DNA from: Hyphomicrobiales bacterium
GTDB lineage: Bacteria > Pseudomonadota > Alphaproteobacteria > Rhizobiales > Beijerinckiaceae
Assembly (NCBI GenBank): GCA_947455725.1
Contig: CANGPL010000017.1
Coordinates: 1-51,586 of the forward strand
Direction of reading: 5' to 3'
DNA length: 51,586 bases
The notes beneath the pieces are model-generated. The model searched no databases, was not told the DNA's origin, and saw only the letters and a program-made list of their open reading frames with translations. This document shows, one piece after another, positions 16,607 through 26,159 of the stretch. The translations under genes and the position numbers were made by a program. Every line of letters begins with the position of its first letter. Position 1 is the first letter of the stretch.

Positions 16607-16620
16607 AGGCCTTAGTTCGC

Positions 16621-16649
16621 CTTGTACCTGATCCGTTACGCCTCGGCAA
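16621..16649 (-). promoter_or_regulatory. Putative promoter of tRNA-Arg
   Basis: On the minus strand, TTGCCG and TACAAG are separated by 17 bases, each matching 4 of 6 positions of the sigma-70 hexamers. The expected start is about 8 bases before the tRNA 5' end. Confidence 0.4.
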
Positions 16650-16667
16650 CTCATCCGCAGGGTTAGA

Positions 16668-17222
16668 TTAACGCGGCGCGCGTTTCGCTAAAATGCGCTG
16701 CAGGGTCCGGCGGTGCATTGTGAGCCTGCGGGCGGTTTCGGATACGTTCCGGTTGCATTGCTCATAGACCCGCTGAATATGCTCCCACCGCACGCGATCA
16801 GGCGACATGGGGTTTTCAGGCGGTGCGACAAGGGCAGGGCCGTTGGCGCGCAGCGCTCTGTCAATTTCATCGAATTCGGTCGGTTTTGCCAGATAATCTG
16901 TCGCGCCAAGTTTAAGCGCTGCCACGGCGGTGGCAATATTAGCATAGCCCGTCACCACCACGCCTTTTGCGCCCGGACGCTTTTTGGCGAGCGCTGCGAT
17001 CAGCTCCAAGCCGTTGCCATCGCCCAATTTGAGATCCACAACCGCGAAGGCAGGCGGCGAATTCTCGATGGCAGCAAGGCCTGCTTTCGCGGTCTCGGCA
17101 ATGGATACGCGATAGCCGCGTTGTTCCATCTCGCGCGCGAACCGTGCAACAAACGGCTTTTCGCTATCGACGATAAGGAGAGACCGATCAACAAGATCGT
17201 TAGTGCCTGAAATGTCGTTCAT
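16668..17222 (-). CDS. RegA/ActR-type response regulator
   Basis: A 184-residue response regulator of the redox-type RegA/PrrA/ActR family: an N-terminal receiver and a short C-terminal Fis-like helix-turn-helix (NVSETARRLTMHRRTLQRILAKRAPR). Asp63 (FAVVDLKLGDGNG), the Thr in VVTGYAN and the Lys in YLAKP are present. The acidic pocket reads VDSE where the family usually has two adjacent aspartates, so one is Ser20 with Glu21 beside it. The ATG at 17222 is preferred because GGAG lies 9 bases upstream; a TTG 30 bases earlier is the alternative. No RegB/ActS sensor kinase or SenC gene is in the window. Confidence 0.88.
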   Translation of the reverse strand: MNDISGTNDLVDRSLLIVDSEKPFVARFAREMEQRGYRVSIAETAKAGLAAIENSPPAFAVVDLKLGDGNGLELIAALAKKRPGAKGVVVTGYANIATAVAALKLGATDYLAKPTEFDEIDRALRANGPALVAPPENPMSPDRVRWEHIQRVYEQCNRNVSETARRLTMHRRTLQRILAKRAPR

Positions 17223-17501
17223 AAAGTCGATCTCCGGCGGTGACTTACTCAAAAACCGTTTACGTCAGGTTCGCTCTATCGGTTCATAAATCCGTCAAAA
17301 TGAGCCGATTTGGAGAAATTGGCCGCCTGGCCGCCTTATTTTGGAAATAATTTTAACGGTTTGGTGTTGATATTGCTGTAGAATTTAAAAATCAGGGAAT
17401 GGGCCATTCGAATAATTGCACATCGGTTCGAATTGGCGGTATGGTTCTTTTGTGCGATGCGAAAAAAGCGGTCGGCACGGTCCTTTTCGGGAGTTCATTC
17501 G

Positions 17502-18788
17502 ATGCAGCTGCCTTATTATATGTGGTACGAAGCGACCCATGCTCTTTTGGGTCCGGCACGCGCGCTCGCGGGATCGACCAAGCTTTTTTACAATAATCCC
17601 GTCAATCCGATGTCGCATTCGCCCTTCGGCCGAAGCGTATCGGCCGCCTGCGAGATGTTTGAGCGGGCCACACGGCGCTATGGCAAGCCGGAATTCAATT
17701 TCAAGGATATGACCAGCGACGGCCAAACCGTTGCCATTATCGAACAAGTCGTCTGGACGAATTCCTTCTGCAACCTGCTCTATTTCCGCAAGCAAGGCGT
17801 AAGGAAGACCGCTCAGCAGCCTAAAGTGCTGATTGTGGCGCCCATGTCCGGCCATTACGCCACGCTCTTGCGCGGCACGGTAGAGGCCTTTTTGCCAACC
17901 CACGACGTCTACATCACCGATTGGACCGATGCGCGGACGGTGCCGTTGAAACAGGGCCGGTTCGACCTTGATGATTATATTGATTACGTCATCGCCATGG
18001 TTCAGCTTTTGGGCCCGGATGTCCATCTGATGGCGGTCTGCCAGCCTGCGGTTCCGGTCATTGCGGCGATTGCCCGAATGGAGGCGGAGGAGGATCCCTC
18101 GACGCCTTATTCCATGACGTTGATGGGTGGCCCAATTGATACGCGCGAGAGCCCGACAAAGGTCAACCAGCTGGCGCAGGACCGTGGGATCGAATGGTTC
18201 AAGCAGAACTGCATCGTCAAAGTGCCTTTGCCAAATCCGGGCTTTATGCGGGAAGTCTATCCGGGTTTCTTGCAGCTCTCGGGCTTTATGGCGATGAATA
18301 TTGACCGCCATATCGAAGCCCATGGCGAGATGTTCAATCATCTCGTGCATGGCGATGGTGACTCGGCCGATAAGCACATCGAATTCTACGATGAATATAT
18401 GGCCGTGATGGATCTAACCGCCGAGTTTTATTTGCAGACGGTTGATACGGTGTTTGTGCGACACGCACTGCCAAAAGGCGAGATGATGCATCGCGATAAG
18501 CCCGTCGATTTGAAGGCCATTCGTCGTTGTGCCTTGATGACGGTTGAAGGTGAGCGCGACGATATTTCGGGCGTTGGCCAAACCCAAGCCGCGCATACAT
18601 TATGCGTCAATATTCCGGAAGAGCGCCGTGTCCATTGGGTACAGCCCAAGGTTGGCCATTACGGCGTGTTTAACGGCTCCCGTTTCCGCAATGAAATCGC
18701 GCCTCGCATTGCTGCCTTCATGGCTGCAAGTGCCGAGCCTGCAAAGGCCGTCAAAGGCAAGGCGGCATTAAAAGTCGTTAGCGCTTAA
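17502..18788 (+). CDS. phaZ: Intracellular polyhydroxyalkanoate depolymerase
   Basis: A 428-residue alpha/beta hydrolase of the intracellular PHA depolymerase family, mobilising polyhydroxybutyrate granules in the cytoplasm. It begins with the family-typical MQLPYYMWYEATHALLGPARA. The nucleophile is Cys180 in a cysteine-type lipase box (MAVCQPAVP), as in the PhaZa1 group. A late Asp (VEGERDDISGVGQT) and His (KVGHYGVFNGSRFR) complete the triad. The ATG at 17502 has GGGAG 8 bases upstream; the open frame before it is non-coding. The 279-base gap to the divergent regulator holds no gene; both promoters are presumably there. Confidence 0.93.
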   Translation: MQLPYYMWYEATHALLGPARALAGSTKLFYNNPVNPMSHSPFGRSVSAACEMFERATRRYGKPEFNFKDMTSDGQTVAIIEQVVWTNSFCNLLYFRKQGVRKTAQQPKVLIVAPMSGHYATLLRGTVEAFLPTHDVYITDWTDARTVPLKQGRFDLDDYIDYVIAMVQLLGPDVHLMAVCQPAVPVIAAIARMEAEEDPSTPYSMTLMGGPIDTRESPTKVNQLAQDRGIEWFKQNCIVKVPLPNPGFMREVYPGFLQLSGFMAMNIDRHIEAHGEMFNHLVHGDGDSADKHIEFYDEYMAVMDLTAEFYLQTVDTVFVRHALPKGEMMHRDKPVDLKAIRRCALMTVEGERDDISGVGQTQAAHTLCVNIPEERRVHWVQPKVGHYGVFNGSRFRNEIAPRIAAFMAASAEPAKAVKGKAALKVVSA

Positions 18789-18797
18789 TCGGACGTT

Positions 18798-19583
18798 GTG
18801 GATGACAAAAAAGCGATCACGGGGCAGCATTGTCCCATGATTCCCTTTTTGTCTCGAAAAGCCAAAACACAAGTGGTTTCGCATCTTGATGTTCCGCATG
18901 GCGATGATCTGTTTCGCGTTGCGTTAAAGCGCAGTCCTACCGCGCGGCGTTACACGCTGCGGGTAAGCCTTGCAAAGCAGGAAATCACGCTGACCATGCC
19001 GCTGAAAGGCAGTGTCGCACAAGCGAGTGATTTTGCGCATCGCTATGGCGGGTGGATTGCCGAGCGGCATAAGAAATTCGTGCCGCCTATTCTGTGCCAG
19101 CCGGGGTCGATTATTCCGTTGCGAGGCGAGCCACATCGCATCGAACATCGGCCACACGCGCGTGGCACCGTGTGGACCGAGGCGAATGCTCAAGGCGAGC
19201 CACTCATCGTCGTCGCCGGTAAGGCTGAATATGCGCTAAGACGCATCAAAGATTTTCTCAAAAAACAGGCGCATCACGATTTAGATCGTGCCGTTCAACG
19301 TTACACGTCGATGCTTGGCATTCCCGCGCGTCGCATTGCGCTCAAAGATCCGACAAGCCGTTGGGGCTCATGTTCGAGCGCAGGGCGGCTTAATTTTTCC
19401 TGGCGGTTGATTTTGGCGCCGTCTGATATTCTTGATTATCTCGCCGCGCATGAAGTTGCTCATCTCAAAGAGCTTAATCATTCAAGCCGTTATTGGCGCG
19501 TTGTTGAAAGCCTGTTTCCGGAGTACGAAAACGCCGAGAAATGGTTAAAGCGACACGGTTCTTCGCTGCATCGGTATCAATAA
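18798..19583 (+). CDS. YgjP/DUF45-family zinc metallopeptidase
   Basis: A 261-residue protein of the YgjP-like (SprT-related, DUF45) family. The zinc site is HEVAHLKELNHSSRYW near residue 216, preceded by the family hallmark KDPTSRWGSCSSAGRLNFSWRLILAP. The substrate is unknown. The start is uncertain: GTG 18798 lies 9 bases after the phaZ stop with a poor ribosome site, and ATG 18837 (13 codons later) is about equally possible. It may be cotranscribed with phaZ. Confidence 0.85.
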   Translation: MDDKKAITGQHCPMIPFLSRKAKTQVVSHLDVPHGDDLFRVALKRSPTARRYTLRVSLAKQEITLTMPLKGSVAQASDFAHRYGGWIAERHKKFVPPILCQPGSIIPLRGEPHRIEHRPHARGTVWTEANAQGEPLIVVAGKAEYALRRIKDFLKKQAHHDLDRAVQRYTSMLGIPARRIALKDPTSRWGSCSSAGRLNFSWRLILAPSDILDYLAAHEVAHLKELNHSSRYWRVVESLFPEYENAEKWLKRHGSSLHRYQ

Positions 19584-19593
19584 GAAATCCCGA

Positions 19594-21696
19594 TTAATTA
19601 CCGGCAGGAACCGATGCTGGCGGACGAAGCGCAGTGCCGGTGTCTGCCGGTTTTCCGGATATCCAAGGCAAGTTCCAACCGACAAATAAATCAGCCGGCG
19701 GTGTATCGCTTGCGGGTAACGGCGCAGGCTGCGTTTTCGCCAGAGCTTGCTTCATATAGCGCGACCAAATTTCAACCGGCAGACTGCCGCCGGCGACATG
19801 TTTTGTTGCTGAATTATCATCATTGCCAAGCCAGATGCCGGTTACCAAGGCGCTTGTGTAACCAATAAACCATGCGTCTCGAAAATCTTGGCTTGTTCCC
19901 GTTTTTCCTGCCGCGTCCCATCCCGGTAAATCGGCTTTTTTGGCTGTTCCGCTTTTTAAGGTTTCGCGCATCATCACATTAAGCTCGGCGAGATAATGTT
20001 GATCGATCACTTGCCTCGTCTGGCTATCGGCACGCGTGTAAATGAGATCACCATCGCGCGAAATCACTTCGGTGATGATGTATGGGCTGATCAATACACC
20101 GCCATTCGCAAAGCTCGTATAGGCACCCGTTATTTCAAGCGGTGTGACCACCGATGTGCCGAGCGCAATTGATGCATTCACATCCAGCTTTGACTTGATA
20201 CCAAGACGTTGTGCCACGAGGGCAACATTCTTCGGGCCAACTTCCAATCCAAGCCGCACGGCAACCGTGTTGAGCGATTGCGAGAGCCCTTCGGTTAGCG
20301 TGACTGGCCCGCGATATTCTTTGGCATAATTTTCGGGTTGCCATCCTTTGATATTGATCGGCGCATCATCGCGCGTGGTATCCGGTGTGAGGCCTTTTTC
20401 GAGCGCTGCTAAATAGACAAAGGGTTTGAACGCCGAACCCGGTTGTCGCTTCGCACTCGTTACGCGATCAAACTGACTATCCGCATAAGAACGTCCACCG
20501 ACCAAAGCACGAATAGCGCCATCATTATCGAGTGAAACAAGCGCGCCTTGTGTTACGCCATATTTTGCGCCTTTGGCTTGCAGCTCTTCGGTAACAGCTT
20601 TTTCAGCATAGGATTGCATCAGAGGATTGATCGTTGTTGTGACTATAACATCGCTATCAATCGTGCCAACAAGATCATCAAGTACATCAATCACATGATC
20701 AGCAGCATAAAGAATGGAACCAACGCCTTTAGGCTTTGCAGGCTCTGCCGGATGCTGAAGCGCCTCTTTCATTTGCGGCTCGGTAATAAAGCCCTCGCGC
20801 TGCATGGCTGCGAGCACCAAGCTTGCACGGGCATGCGCTGCATCGGGATTGCGGTTAGGTGCGAGACGCGAAGGTGATTGAACCAATCCACCTAAGATGG
20901 CTGCTTCCGCAATCGTTACTTCGCGCGCGGATTTGCCAAAATATTTCTGTGCCGCCCCTTCAACGCCATAAGCACCTGCACCAAAATAGACGCGGTTTAA
21001 ATAAAGTTCGAGAATTTGATCTTTGCTAAATTTTTGCTCAAGCCAAAGGGCCAGAATGGCTTCTTGAATTTTGCGTGAAGCGGTGCGTTCTTGAGTCAGA
21101 AATAAATTCTTGGCGAGCTGTTGCGTAAGCGTTGAACCACCTTGCAGGCCACCACCAATACGGATGACGTTTTTAACAAGCGCACGCGCAATGCCGACGG
21201 GATCAATTCCCCAATGGCTATAGAAGCGATGGTCCTCAATCGCGATAAAGGCTTGCGGTAAATATTTGGGCAATTCGTTAAGCGCCACCTCTCGCCCACC
21301 GGTTTCACCGCGATTGGCGAGAAGAGTACCGTCCGATCCCAAAATCGCAATATTCGGTGGCCGTTTAGGCACGGCTAATTGGTCAATTGGAGGAAGTTTA
21401 GACGCGTGAAACGCAATCAGCCCGCAAAGGCCAATAAAGCCCCAAAGACCTAAAACAAAGGACCAATATATGACGCGGCCAATCAAGGAGCGTCGTTTTT
21501 TATCCGGCGCTTTAGCCCGTTTGGTTACACCGCGTCTTTGTGGACGTTCGGTTTCGCGCTCTGGAGGATCGGCGTCTAACTGTTGTTTTTGTACCCGTTT
21601 GCTAGGCTTTGAAGGCGCATTGCCGCCAGCCACGCGCTTGGTAGGCGTCACGCCGTCTTCAAAATACGGCTCGCGTCTATCGCGCTTCTCGTTCAT
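19594..21696 (-). CDS. Class A penicillin-binding protein (PBP1A family)
   Basis: A 700-residue bifunctional peptidoglycan synthase. A basic cytosolic tail of about 70 residues is followed by one membrane helix (VIYWSFVLGLWGFIGLCGLIAF). The GT51 glycosyltransferase domain carries IAIEDHRFYSHWGID and GGSTLTQQLAKNLFL, the transpeptidase domain has Ser421 in the SxxK motif (GSAFKPF), SLN (SQSLNTVAVRL) and KTG (AGKTGTSQDFRDAW). All catalytic motifs are intact. It is shorter than typical PBP1A and closer to PBP1B/2C-like forms. It lies 111 bases after accD on the same strand and may have its own promoter. Confidence 0.93.
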   Translation of the reverse strand: MNEKRDRREPYFEDGVTPTKRVAGGNAPSKPSKRVQKQQLDADPPERETERPQRRGVTKRAKAPDKKRRSLIGRVIYWSFVLGLWGFIGLCGLIAFHASKLPPIDQLAVPKRPPNIAILGSDGTLLANRGETGGREVALNELPKYLPQAFIAIEDHRFYSHWGIDPVGIARALVKNVIRIGGGLQGGSTLTQQLAKNLFLTQERTASRKIQEAILALWLEQKFSKDQILELYLNRVYFGAGAYGVEGAAQKYFGKSAREVTIAEAAILGGLVQSPSRLAPNRNPDAAHARASLVLAAMQREGFITEPQMKEALQHPAEPAKPKGVGSILYAADHVIDVLDDLVGTIDSDVIVTTTINPLMQSYAEKAVTEELQAKGAKYGVTQGALVSLDNDGAIRALVGGRSYADSQFDRVTSAKRQPGSAFKPFVYLAALEKGLTPDTTRDDAPINIKGWQPENYAKEYRGPVTLTEGLSQSLNTVAVRLGLEVGPKNVALVAQRLGIKSKLDVNASIALGTSVVTPLEITGAYTSFANGGVLISPYIITEVISRDGDLIYTRADSQTRQVIDQHYLAELNVMMRETLKSGTAKKADLPGWDAAGKTGTSQDFRDAWFIGYTSALVTGIWLGNDDNSATKHVAGGSLPVEIWSRYMKQALAKTQPAPLPASDTPPADLFVGWNLPWISGKPADTGTALRPPASVPAGN

Positions 21697-21807
21697 GCCT
21701 GCCGAATCTCGCCGTATCCCATTTCTGCGGCAAGCTCTATCAAGCGGCGATTAAGCAGCCGTTAAGGCGAAGCGGGCGGCAGCCGCACGATCAAGCGTGT
21801 TGTTGGC

Positions 21808-22677
21808 TTATGCCGCCTTTTTAGGCGCGTTCACGAGCGTACGGCAGAGGCGTGCAATCGTGGCTTTGAGCTCGTGCCGGTGCACAACCATATCCACCAT
21901 GCCATGCGCTTTCAAAAACTCGGAGCGTTGGAAACCTTCTGGCAGTTTTTCGCGAATGGTTTGTTCGATCACGCGCGGGCCTGCAAAGCCGATCAACGCG
22001 CCGGGTTCTGCTATATGAATGTCGCCCAGCATCGCGTAGGAGGCTGTCACACCGCCCGTTGTTGGATTGGTGAGCACGACAATATAAGGCAATCGTGCCT
22101 CACGCAGGCGACGTACAGCAACGGTCGTACGCGGCATTTGCATCAGCGAGAACATGCCCTCTTGCATGCGCGCGCCACCCGATGAGGCGAATAGGACAAA
22201 GGGCGTCTTTTTCTGGATGGCCGTTTCCATGCCTTTGATGACGGCTTCACCCGCTGCCATACCTAGAGAGCCGCCCATAAAATCAAAATCTTGCACGCCG
22301 ATGGTGAGGCCAACGCCTTCCACCTTACCGGTTGCGATTTTAACGGCGTCGATCAATTGCGTTTTTGTTTTGGCATCGCGAAGGCGGTCGACATAGCGCT
22401 TTTCATCGCGAAATTTTAAAGGATCAAGCGGCACTTCCGGAAGCGCGATTTCCTCATAGACGCCATCATCAAACATTGATTTTAAACGTGGCACTGCTGC
22501 CAAGCGCATATGGTAATCAGAGCCAGGGATAACGTTTAAATTAGCCTCAACATCTTTGGAAAACACAAGCTGCCCGCTCTCTGGGCATTTGATCCAGAGA
22601 TTTTGTGGCGTGTCGCGTTTCAAAAACGACCTGATCTTCGGCCGCACCACATTGGAGATCCAGTTCATCGTTTCCAT
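21808..22677 (-). CDS. accD: Acetyl-CoA carboxylase carboxyltransferase subunit beta
   Basis: A 289-residue subunit that, with AccA, transfers CO2 from carboxybiotin to acetyl-CoA in fatty-acid synthesis. The crotonase-like core is clear ([62 protein letters not shown]). The N-terminal zinc ribbon of most AccD proteins is degenerate: [12 protein letters not shown] and [11 protein letters not shown] keep only one of four cysteines. To my knowledge this loss is common in Rhizobiales. It lies 21 bases after trpA in a trpF-B-A-accD run. Confidence 0.95.
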   Translation of the reverse strand: METMNWISNVVRPKIRSFLKRDTPQNLWIKCPESGQLVFSKDVEANLNVIPGSDYHMRLAAVPRLKSMFDDGVYEEIALPEVPLDPLKFRDEKRYVDRLRDAKTKTQLIDAVKIATGKVEGVGLTIGVQDFDFMGGSLGMAAGEAVIKGMETAIQKKTPFVLFASSGGARMQEGMFSLMQMPRTTVAVRRLREARLPYIVVLTNPTTGGVTASYAMLGDIHIAEPGALIGFAGPRVIEQTIREKLPEGFQRSEFLKAHGMVDMVVHRHELKATIARLCRTLVNAPKKAA

Positions 22678-22698
22678 AGCGCTTACCTTTCGGTCGAC

Positions 22699-23526
22699 TT
22701 ACTTTTTAACCGCGCGAACGCCAGCGGCAATCTCGCTAACAAGGGCTGTGACAGCGCTTACCGTTTTTGCTGTCGCTTTGCCATCGGCGTCGAGTGACTT
22801 GAGAACCGTATTGACCAGAGCCGACCCAACGACGACACCATCCGCGCCCTTGGCAATGGCTGCAGCATCCGATGCGGTTTTAACACCAAAGCCCACCGCT
22901 ACTGGCAAATGGGTATGCGTTTTGATCCGCGCAACGGCTGTCGCCACTTTTCCAAAATCAGGTGTTGCAGCGCCTGTAATACCGGCAATCGACACGTAGT
23001 AGACAAAGCCCGAAGTATTCGAGAGAACTTTCGGCAAGCGCTTTTCATCGGTGGTTGGCGTTGCCAGCCGAATAAAATTGAGGCCCGCATTAAGCGCAGG
23101 CTTACACAATTCGTCATCTTCTTCTGGCGGGCAATCGACAACGATCAAGCCGTCAATACCTGCGTCCTTCGCGTCCTTTAAAAAGGTTTCAACGCCGTAA
23201 ATATAAATCGGGTTGAAATAGCCCATCAGGATAATCGGCGTGTCCGTATCACCGTCACGGAATGCGCGCACAAGATCGATCGTGCTGTGAAGTGTTTCGC
23301 CACCCGCCAACGCACGAAGGCCGGCTGCCTGAATGGCAGGACCATCGGCCATCGGATCGGTAAAAGGCATGCCGATCTCGATCAAATCAGCACCGGCCTT
23401 TGGCAGAGCTTTGATGATCTCGAGCGAGGTTGCATGGTCAGGGTCGCCCGCCATAACAAAGGTTACAAGCGCTGCGCGACCTTCGGCTTTCAGGGCCGCA
23501 AAACGTGTATCAATACGAGTTGTCAT
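22699..23526 (-). CDS. trpA: Tryptophan synthase alpha subunit
   Basis: A 275-residue TIM barrel that cleaves indole-3-glycerol phosphate and passes indole to TrpB. The catalytic Glu lies in [19 protein letters not shown] and the catalytic Asp in [13 protein letters not shown]; the phosphate-binding end ([23 protein letters not shown]) is normal. The ATG overlaps the trpB stop by four bases, as usual for this pair. Confidence 0.96.
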   Translation of the reverse strand: MTTRIDTRFAALKAEGRAALVTFVMAGDPDHATSLEIIKALPKAGADLIEIGMPFTDPMADGPAIQAAGLRALAGGETLHSTIDLVRAFRDGDTDTPIILMGYFNPIYIYGVETFLKDAKDAGIDGLIVVDCPPEEDDELCKPALNAGLNFIRLATPTTDEKRLPKVLSNTSGFVYYVSIAGITGAATPDFGKVATAVARIKTHTHLPVAVGFGVKTASDAAAIAKGADGVVVGSALVNTVLKSLDADGKATAKTVSAVTALVSEIAAGVRAVKK

Positions 23527-24743
23527 TCCATGCCACCCAGATGCTCGGCCACCGAGAAAATATCCTTGTCCCCACGACCGCAGAGATTGACGATCATCAA
23601 ATGATCTTTGGGTTTTGTTGCCGCAATTTCAACAGCACGTGCAATCGCATGGGCTGGTTCAAGGGCCGGGATAATGCCTTCGAGCTTGGAGAGCAGTTGA
23701 AACGCTTCAAGCGCTTCTGAATCGGTCGTTGACAGATAGGTTACACGGCCCGTGTCATGCAGCCACGCATGCTCGGGACCAATGCCCGGATAATCAAGAC
23801 CTGCCGAGATGGAATGCGCTTCGGCAATTTGCCCATCGGCATCCATCAGCAAATAAGTCCGGTTGCCATGCAACACGCCCGGCCTTCCGCCATTCAATGA
23901 TGCGGCATGGGCACCGGAGGCTACGCCATGACCAGCAGCTTCAACGCCATAGATTTGGACCGACGGATCATCAAGAAATGGATGGAACAATCCAATCGCG
24001 TTCGAGCCACCGCCAATGCACGCCACAAGCGAGTCCGGCAACCGGCCTTCGCGCTCCAGCATTTGCTCGCGCGCTTCTTTGCCGATGATCGATTGGAAAT
24101 CACGCACCATCATCGGGTAAGGATGTGGCCCGGCCGATGTGCCGATGCAGTAGAACGTATCTTCAACATTTGACACCCAATCGCGCAAGGCCTCGTTCAT
24201 CGCGTCTTTCAGCGTTTTCGAGCCTGATACAACGGGTACAATCTCGGCACCCAGCATGCGCATGCGGAAAACGTTTGGCTTTTGCCGTTCAACATCCACC
24301 GCGCCCATATAGACAACGCATTTGAGGCCAAAGCGCGCGCAAGCGGTGGCCGTTGCCACGCCGTGCTGGCCTGCACCCGTCTCTGCAATGATGCGGGTTT
24401 TGCCCATGCGGCGGGCGAGTAGAATTTGTCCTAGCACATTGTTGATCTTATGCGCACCGGTATGGTTCAGCTCATCGCGCTTCAAATAGATTTTCGCACC
24501 GCCGACATGCTCGGTCAGACGTTCAGCAAAATAAAGCGGGCTCGGGCGGCCGACATAATGGGTGTGGAAAGAGGCAAGCTCTGCGTGAAACGCAGGATCG
24601 GCTTTGGCGTCCGTATAGGCTTTTTCCAGATCCAGAATGAGCGGCATCAAGGTTTCGGCGACGAAGCGGCCACCGAAATTACCAAAATGGCCGGTCTCAT
24701 CCGGTCCCGTCCGGAACGAGTTGAGCGTCTGCTGTATCGTCAT
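23523..24743 (-). CDS. trpB: Tryptophan synthase beta subunit
   Basis: A 406-residue PLP enzyme that joins indole and serine. The PLP lysine is in [15 protein letters not shown], the phosphate-binding glycine loop is [10 protein letters not shown], and [10 protein letters not shown] is the TrpB family signature. The N-terminus ([15 protein letters not shown]) is standard. It starts six bases after trpF. Confidence 0.97.
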   Translation of the reverse strand: MTIQQTLNSFRTGPDETGHFGNFGGRFVAETLMPLILDLEKAYTDAKADPAFHAELASFHTHYVGRPSPLYFAERLTEHVGGAKIYLKRDELNHTGAHKINNVLGQILLARRMGKTRIIAETGAGQHGVATATACARFGLKCVVYMGAVDVERQKPNVFRMRMLGAEIVPVVSGSKTLKDAMNEALRDWVSNVEDTFYCIGTSAGPHPYPMMVRDFQSIIGKEAREQMLEREGRLPDSLVACIGGGSNAIGLFHPFLDDPSVQIYGVEAAGHGVASGAHAASLNGGRPGVLHGNRTYLLMDADGQIAEAHSISAGLDYPGIGPEHAWLHDTGRVTYLSTTDSEALEAFQLLSKLEGIIPALEPAHAIARAVEIAATKPKDHLMIVNLCGRGDKDIFSVAEHLGGME

Positions 24744-24749
24744 CGCGCC

Positions 24750-25415
24750 TTAGTCCTTCCCCAATCTTAATCGATCCGCCTCGCGGGCGGCATGAATGAA
24801 AGCTTTGATCCGTTCAGGATCTTTAACGCCCGGCGCGCTTTCAACGCCAGAGGATACATCGACGCCTTGTGCACCCGACACAAGAAGCGCTTCCGCCACA
24901 TTGGCCGGATCCAACCCACCTGAGACCATAAAGGGCTTCGCAAGGTCAAGCCCCGCAAGCAGTTTCAGATCGAACCGCACGCCGTTTCCGCCCGGCAGGG
25001 CAGCACCTTTGGGCGGCTTGGCATCCAATAACAGCCAATCAGCGACCGATTCATAGCGCCGAAGGGCAATAAGGTCGTCGGCATCGGTAATGCCAAAGGC
25101 TTTGATGACCGGCAGACCAAATGTCGCACGGATGGCGGCCACACGCTCCGGCGTCTCGGACCCATGCAATTGCAAAAGATCGGGTTTGAGCGCCTCCACG
25201 ATTGCGGCTAGAGCCGCATCATCGGCATTGACGACTAGTGCCACTTTTTTGGTAGGATGTTTGACTTGGGCACCGAGCGTCCGCGCTTCTTCCCGTGACA
25301 CAAAACGGGGCGAGGGAGCAAAAAAATTAAACGCCACCCAATCCGCCCCCGCATGGACCGCGGCGGCAACCGTCTCCGGCGTCTTCAGGCCGCAGATTTT
25401 GATGATCGTGGACAT
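24750..25415 (-). CDS. trpF: Phosphoribosylanthranilate isomerase
   Basis: A 221-residue TIM barrel catalysing the Amadori step of tryptophan synthesis. It shows the starting strand IKICGLKTPE with the catalytic Cys, DLLQLHGSETPERVAAI, the catalytic Asp in LLLDAKP, and the C-terminal MVSGGLDPANVAEAL with GVDVSSGVESAPGVKD. It opens trpF-trpB-trpA-accD. The 58 bases before it show no leader peptide or attenuator. Confidence 0.95.
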   Translation of the reverse strand: MSTIIKICGLKTPETVAAAVHAGADWVAFNFFAPSPRFVSREEARTLGAQVKHPTKKVALVVNADDAALAAIVEALKPDLLQLHGSETPERVAAIRATFGLPVIKAFGITDADDLIALRRYESVADWLLLDAKPPKGAALPGGNGVRFDLKLLAGLDLAKPFMVSGGLDPANVAEALLVSGAQGVDVSSGVESAPGVKDPERIKAFIHAAREADRLRLGKD

Positions 25416-25473
25416 GGCAGCCGATTTCGCATGGCGAGCGGTAAGAGTCTATGATTTCTTGGCACGGATGAGA

Positions 25474-25842
25474 TTATCTCGTGTCCGCATCCTGTGACGA
25501 ACGACCCCTTGTTGAAACCGCAAGCCCCAAAAAAACGAGCATGGCTTGGTTCACGCGCACGATATCTTCGTCGCTCAAGCGGCCTAACCGTTTTCCGATT
25601 TTAAGCTTTGGTACTGTCGTGACCTTATCGATCATCAGGCGACTGCTGGTCCGCAGCCCATCTTGCTGATCAGCTTCGATCAAAATCCGAAAGATCGGTG
25701 CTTCAGTTTCATCGGTTGTAAAGGCGCAAACCGTCACCGAATTGGTCAGATCAAACCGATCATCTTGGACAATGACGACGGACCGAGGCTTACCCGCATA
25801 ATCTTTGCCGCCCGAAACGGTCCAAACCTCGCCGCGCTTCAT
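25474..25842 (-). CDS. MazF/PemK-family mRNA interferase toxin
   Basis: A 122-residue PemK/MazF-fold protein. It begins MKRGEVWTVSGG and continues with KPRSVVIVQDD, containing the conserved Arg of the active site, then the strand SVTVCAFTTDETEAPIF and RTSSRLMIDKVTTVPKLKIGKRLGRL, containing the conserved Ser/Thr. MazF proteins cut mRNA at short sequences and are neutralised by a cognate antitoxin. Its ATG overlaps the stop of the upstream antitoxin by four bases. The last 12 residues or so are hydrophilic and non-family. Confidence 0.9.
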   Translation of the reverse strand: MKRGEVWTVSGGKDYAGKPRSVVIVQDDRFDLTNSVTVCAFTTDETEAPIFRILIEADQQDGLRTSSRLMIDKVTTVPKLKIGKRLGRLSDEDIVRVNQAMLVFLGLAVSTRGRSSQDADTR

Positions 25843-26063
25843 ACGTCATCAAGCACGGAAACGGCATCGATAAAGGCTTGGTCTGCCGAGGCATGTTCGC
25901 TTCGTGCGACTGCCTCAGACTGACGCTTGGCTTCCGATTGAAAAGAGGGGGCGCGCACATCCGGCACCCAAATTTGGATCGGTCGAAGGCCAAGCGAACG
26001 CAACCGGGCGCGATGTGCGCTAACCTTCACGCGCGAGGATTGACGTTTTGCGAGCGGTTCCAA
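25839..26063 (-). CDS. MazE-like antitoxin (DUF3018 family)
   Basis: A 74-residue antitoxin. The core VKVSAHRARLRSLGLRPIQIWVPDVRAPSF is typical of DUF3018 antitoxins paired with MazF toxins: an N-terminal DNA-binding part and a flexible acidic C-terminus (AFIDAVSVLDDV) expected to wrap the toxin. The start is TTG 26063, supported by a GGAG 7 bases upstream; no in-frame ATG is available. The upstream palindrome at 26082-26095 is the likely autoregulatory operator. Confidence 0.88.
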   Translation of the reverse strand: MEPLAKRQSSRVKVSAHRARLRSLGLRPIQIWVPDVRAPSFQSEAKRQSEAVARSEHASADQAFIDAVSVLDDV

Positions 26064-26081
26064 CGGTCATCTCCATCAATC

Positions 26082-26095
26082 GGTTACATGTAACC
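26082..26095. promoter_or_regulatory. Palindromic operator upstream of the mazE/mazF pair
   Basis: GGTTACATGTAACC is a perfect 14-bp palindrome 19 bases before the antitoxin start. A possible minus-strand promoter (TTGTCT, 17 bases, TAGGTT) would place it over the -10, suiting repression by the MazE-MazF complex. Confidence 0.55.
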
Positions 26096-26159
26096 TATCA
26101 TGCATTTGGAAACCAGACAATTGGCTTTTAAATCGCGCATTGCCATGGTTCATGCCAGA

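Noticed and set aside
16505..16667. tRNA-Arg as an integration site
   Set aside because: No integrase gene or direct repeat of the tRNA 3' end is visible nearby.
17433..17501. N-terminal extension of PhaZ
   Set aside because: Family proteins start at MQLPYYMWYEA, and GGGAG precedes ATG 17502.
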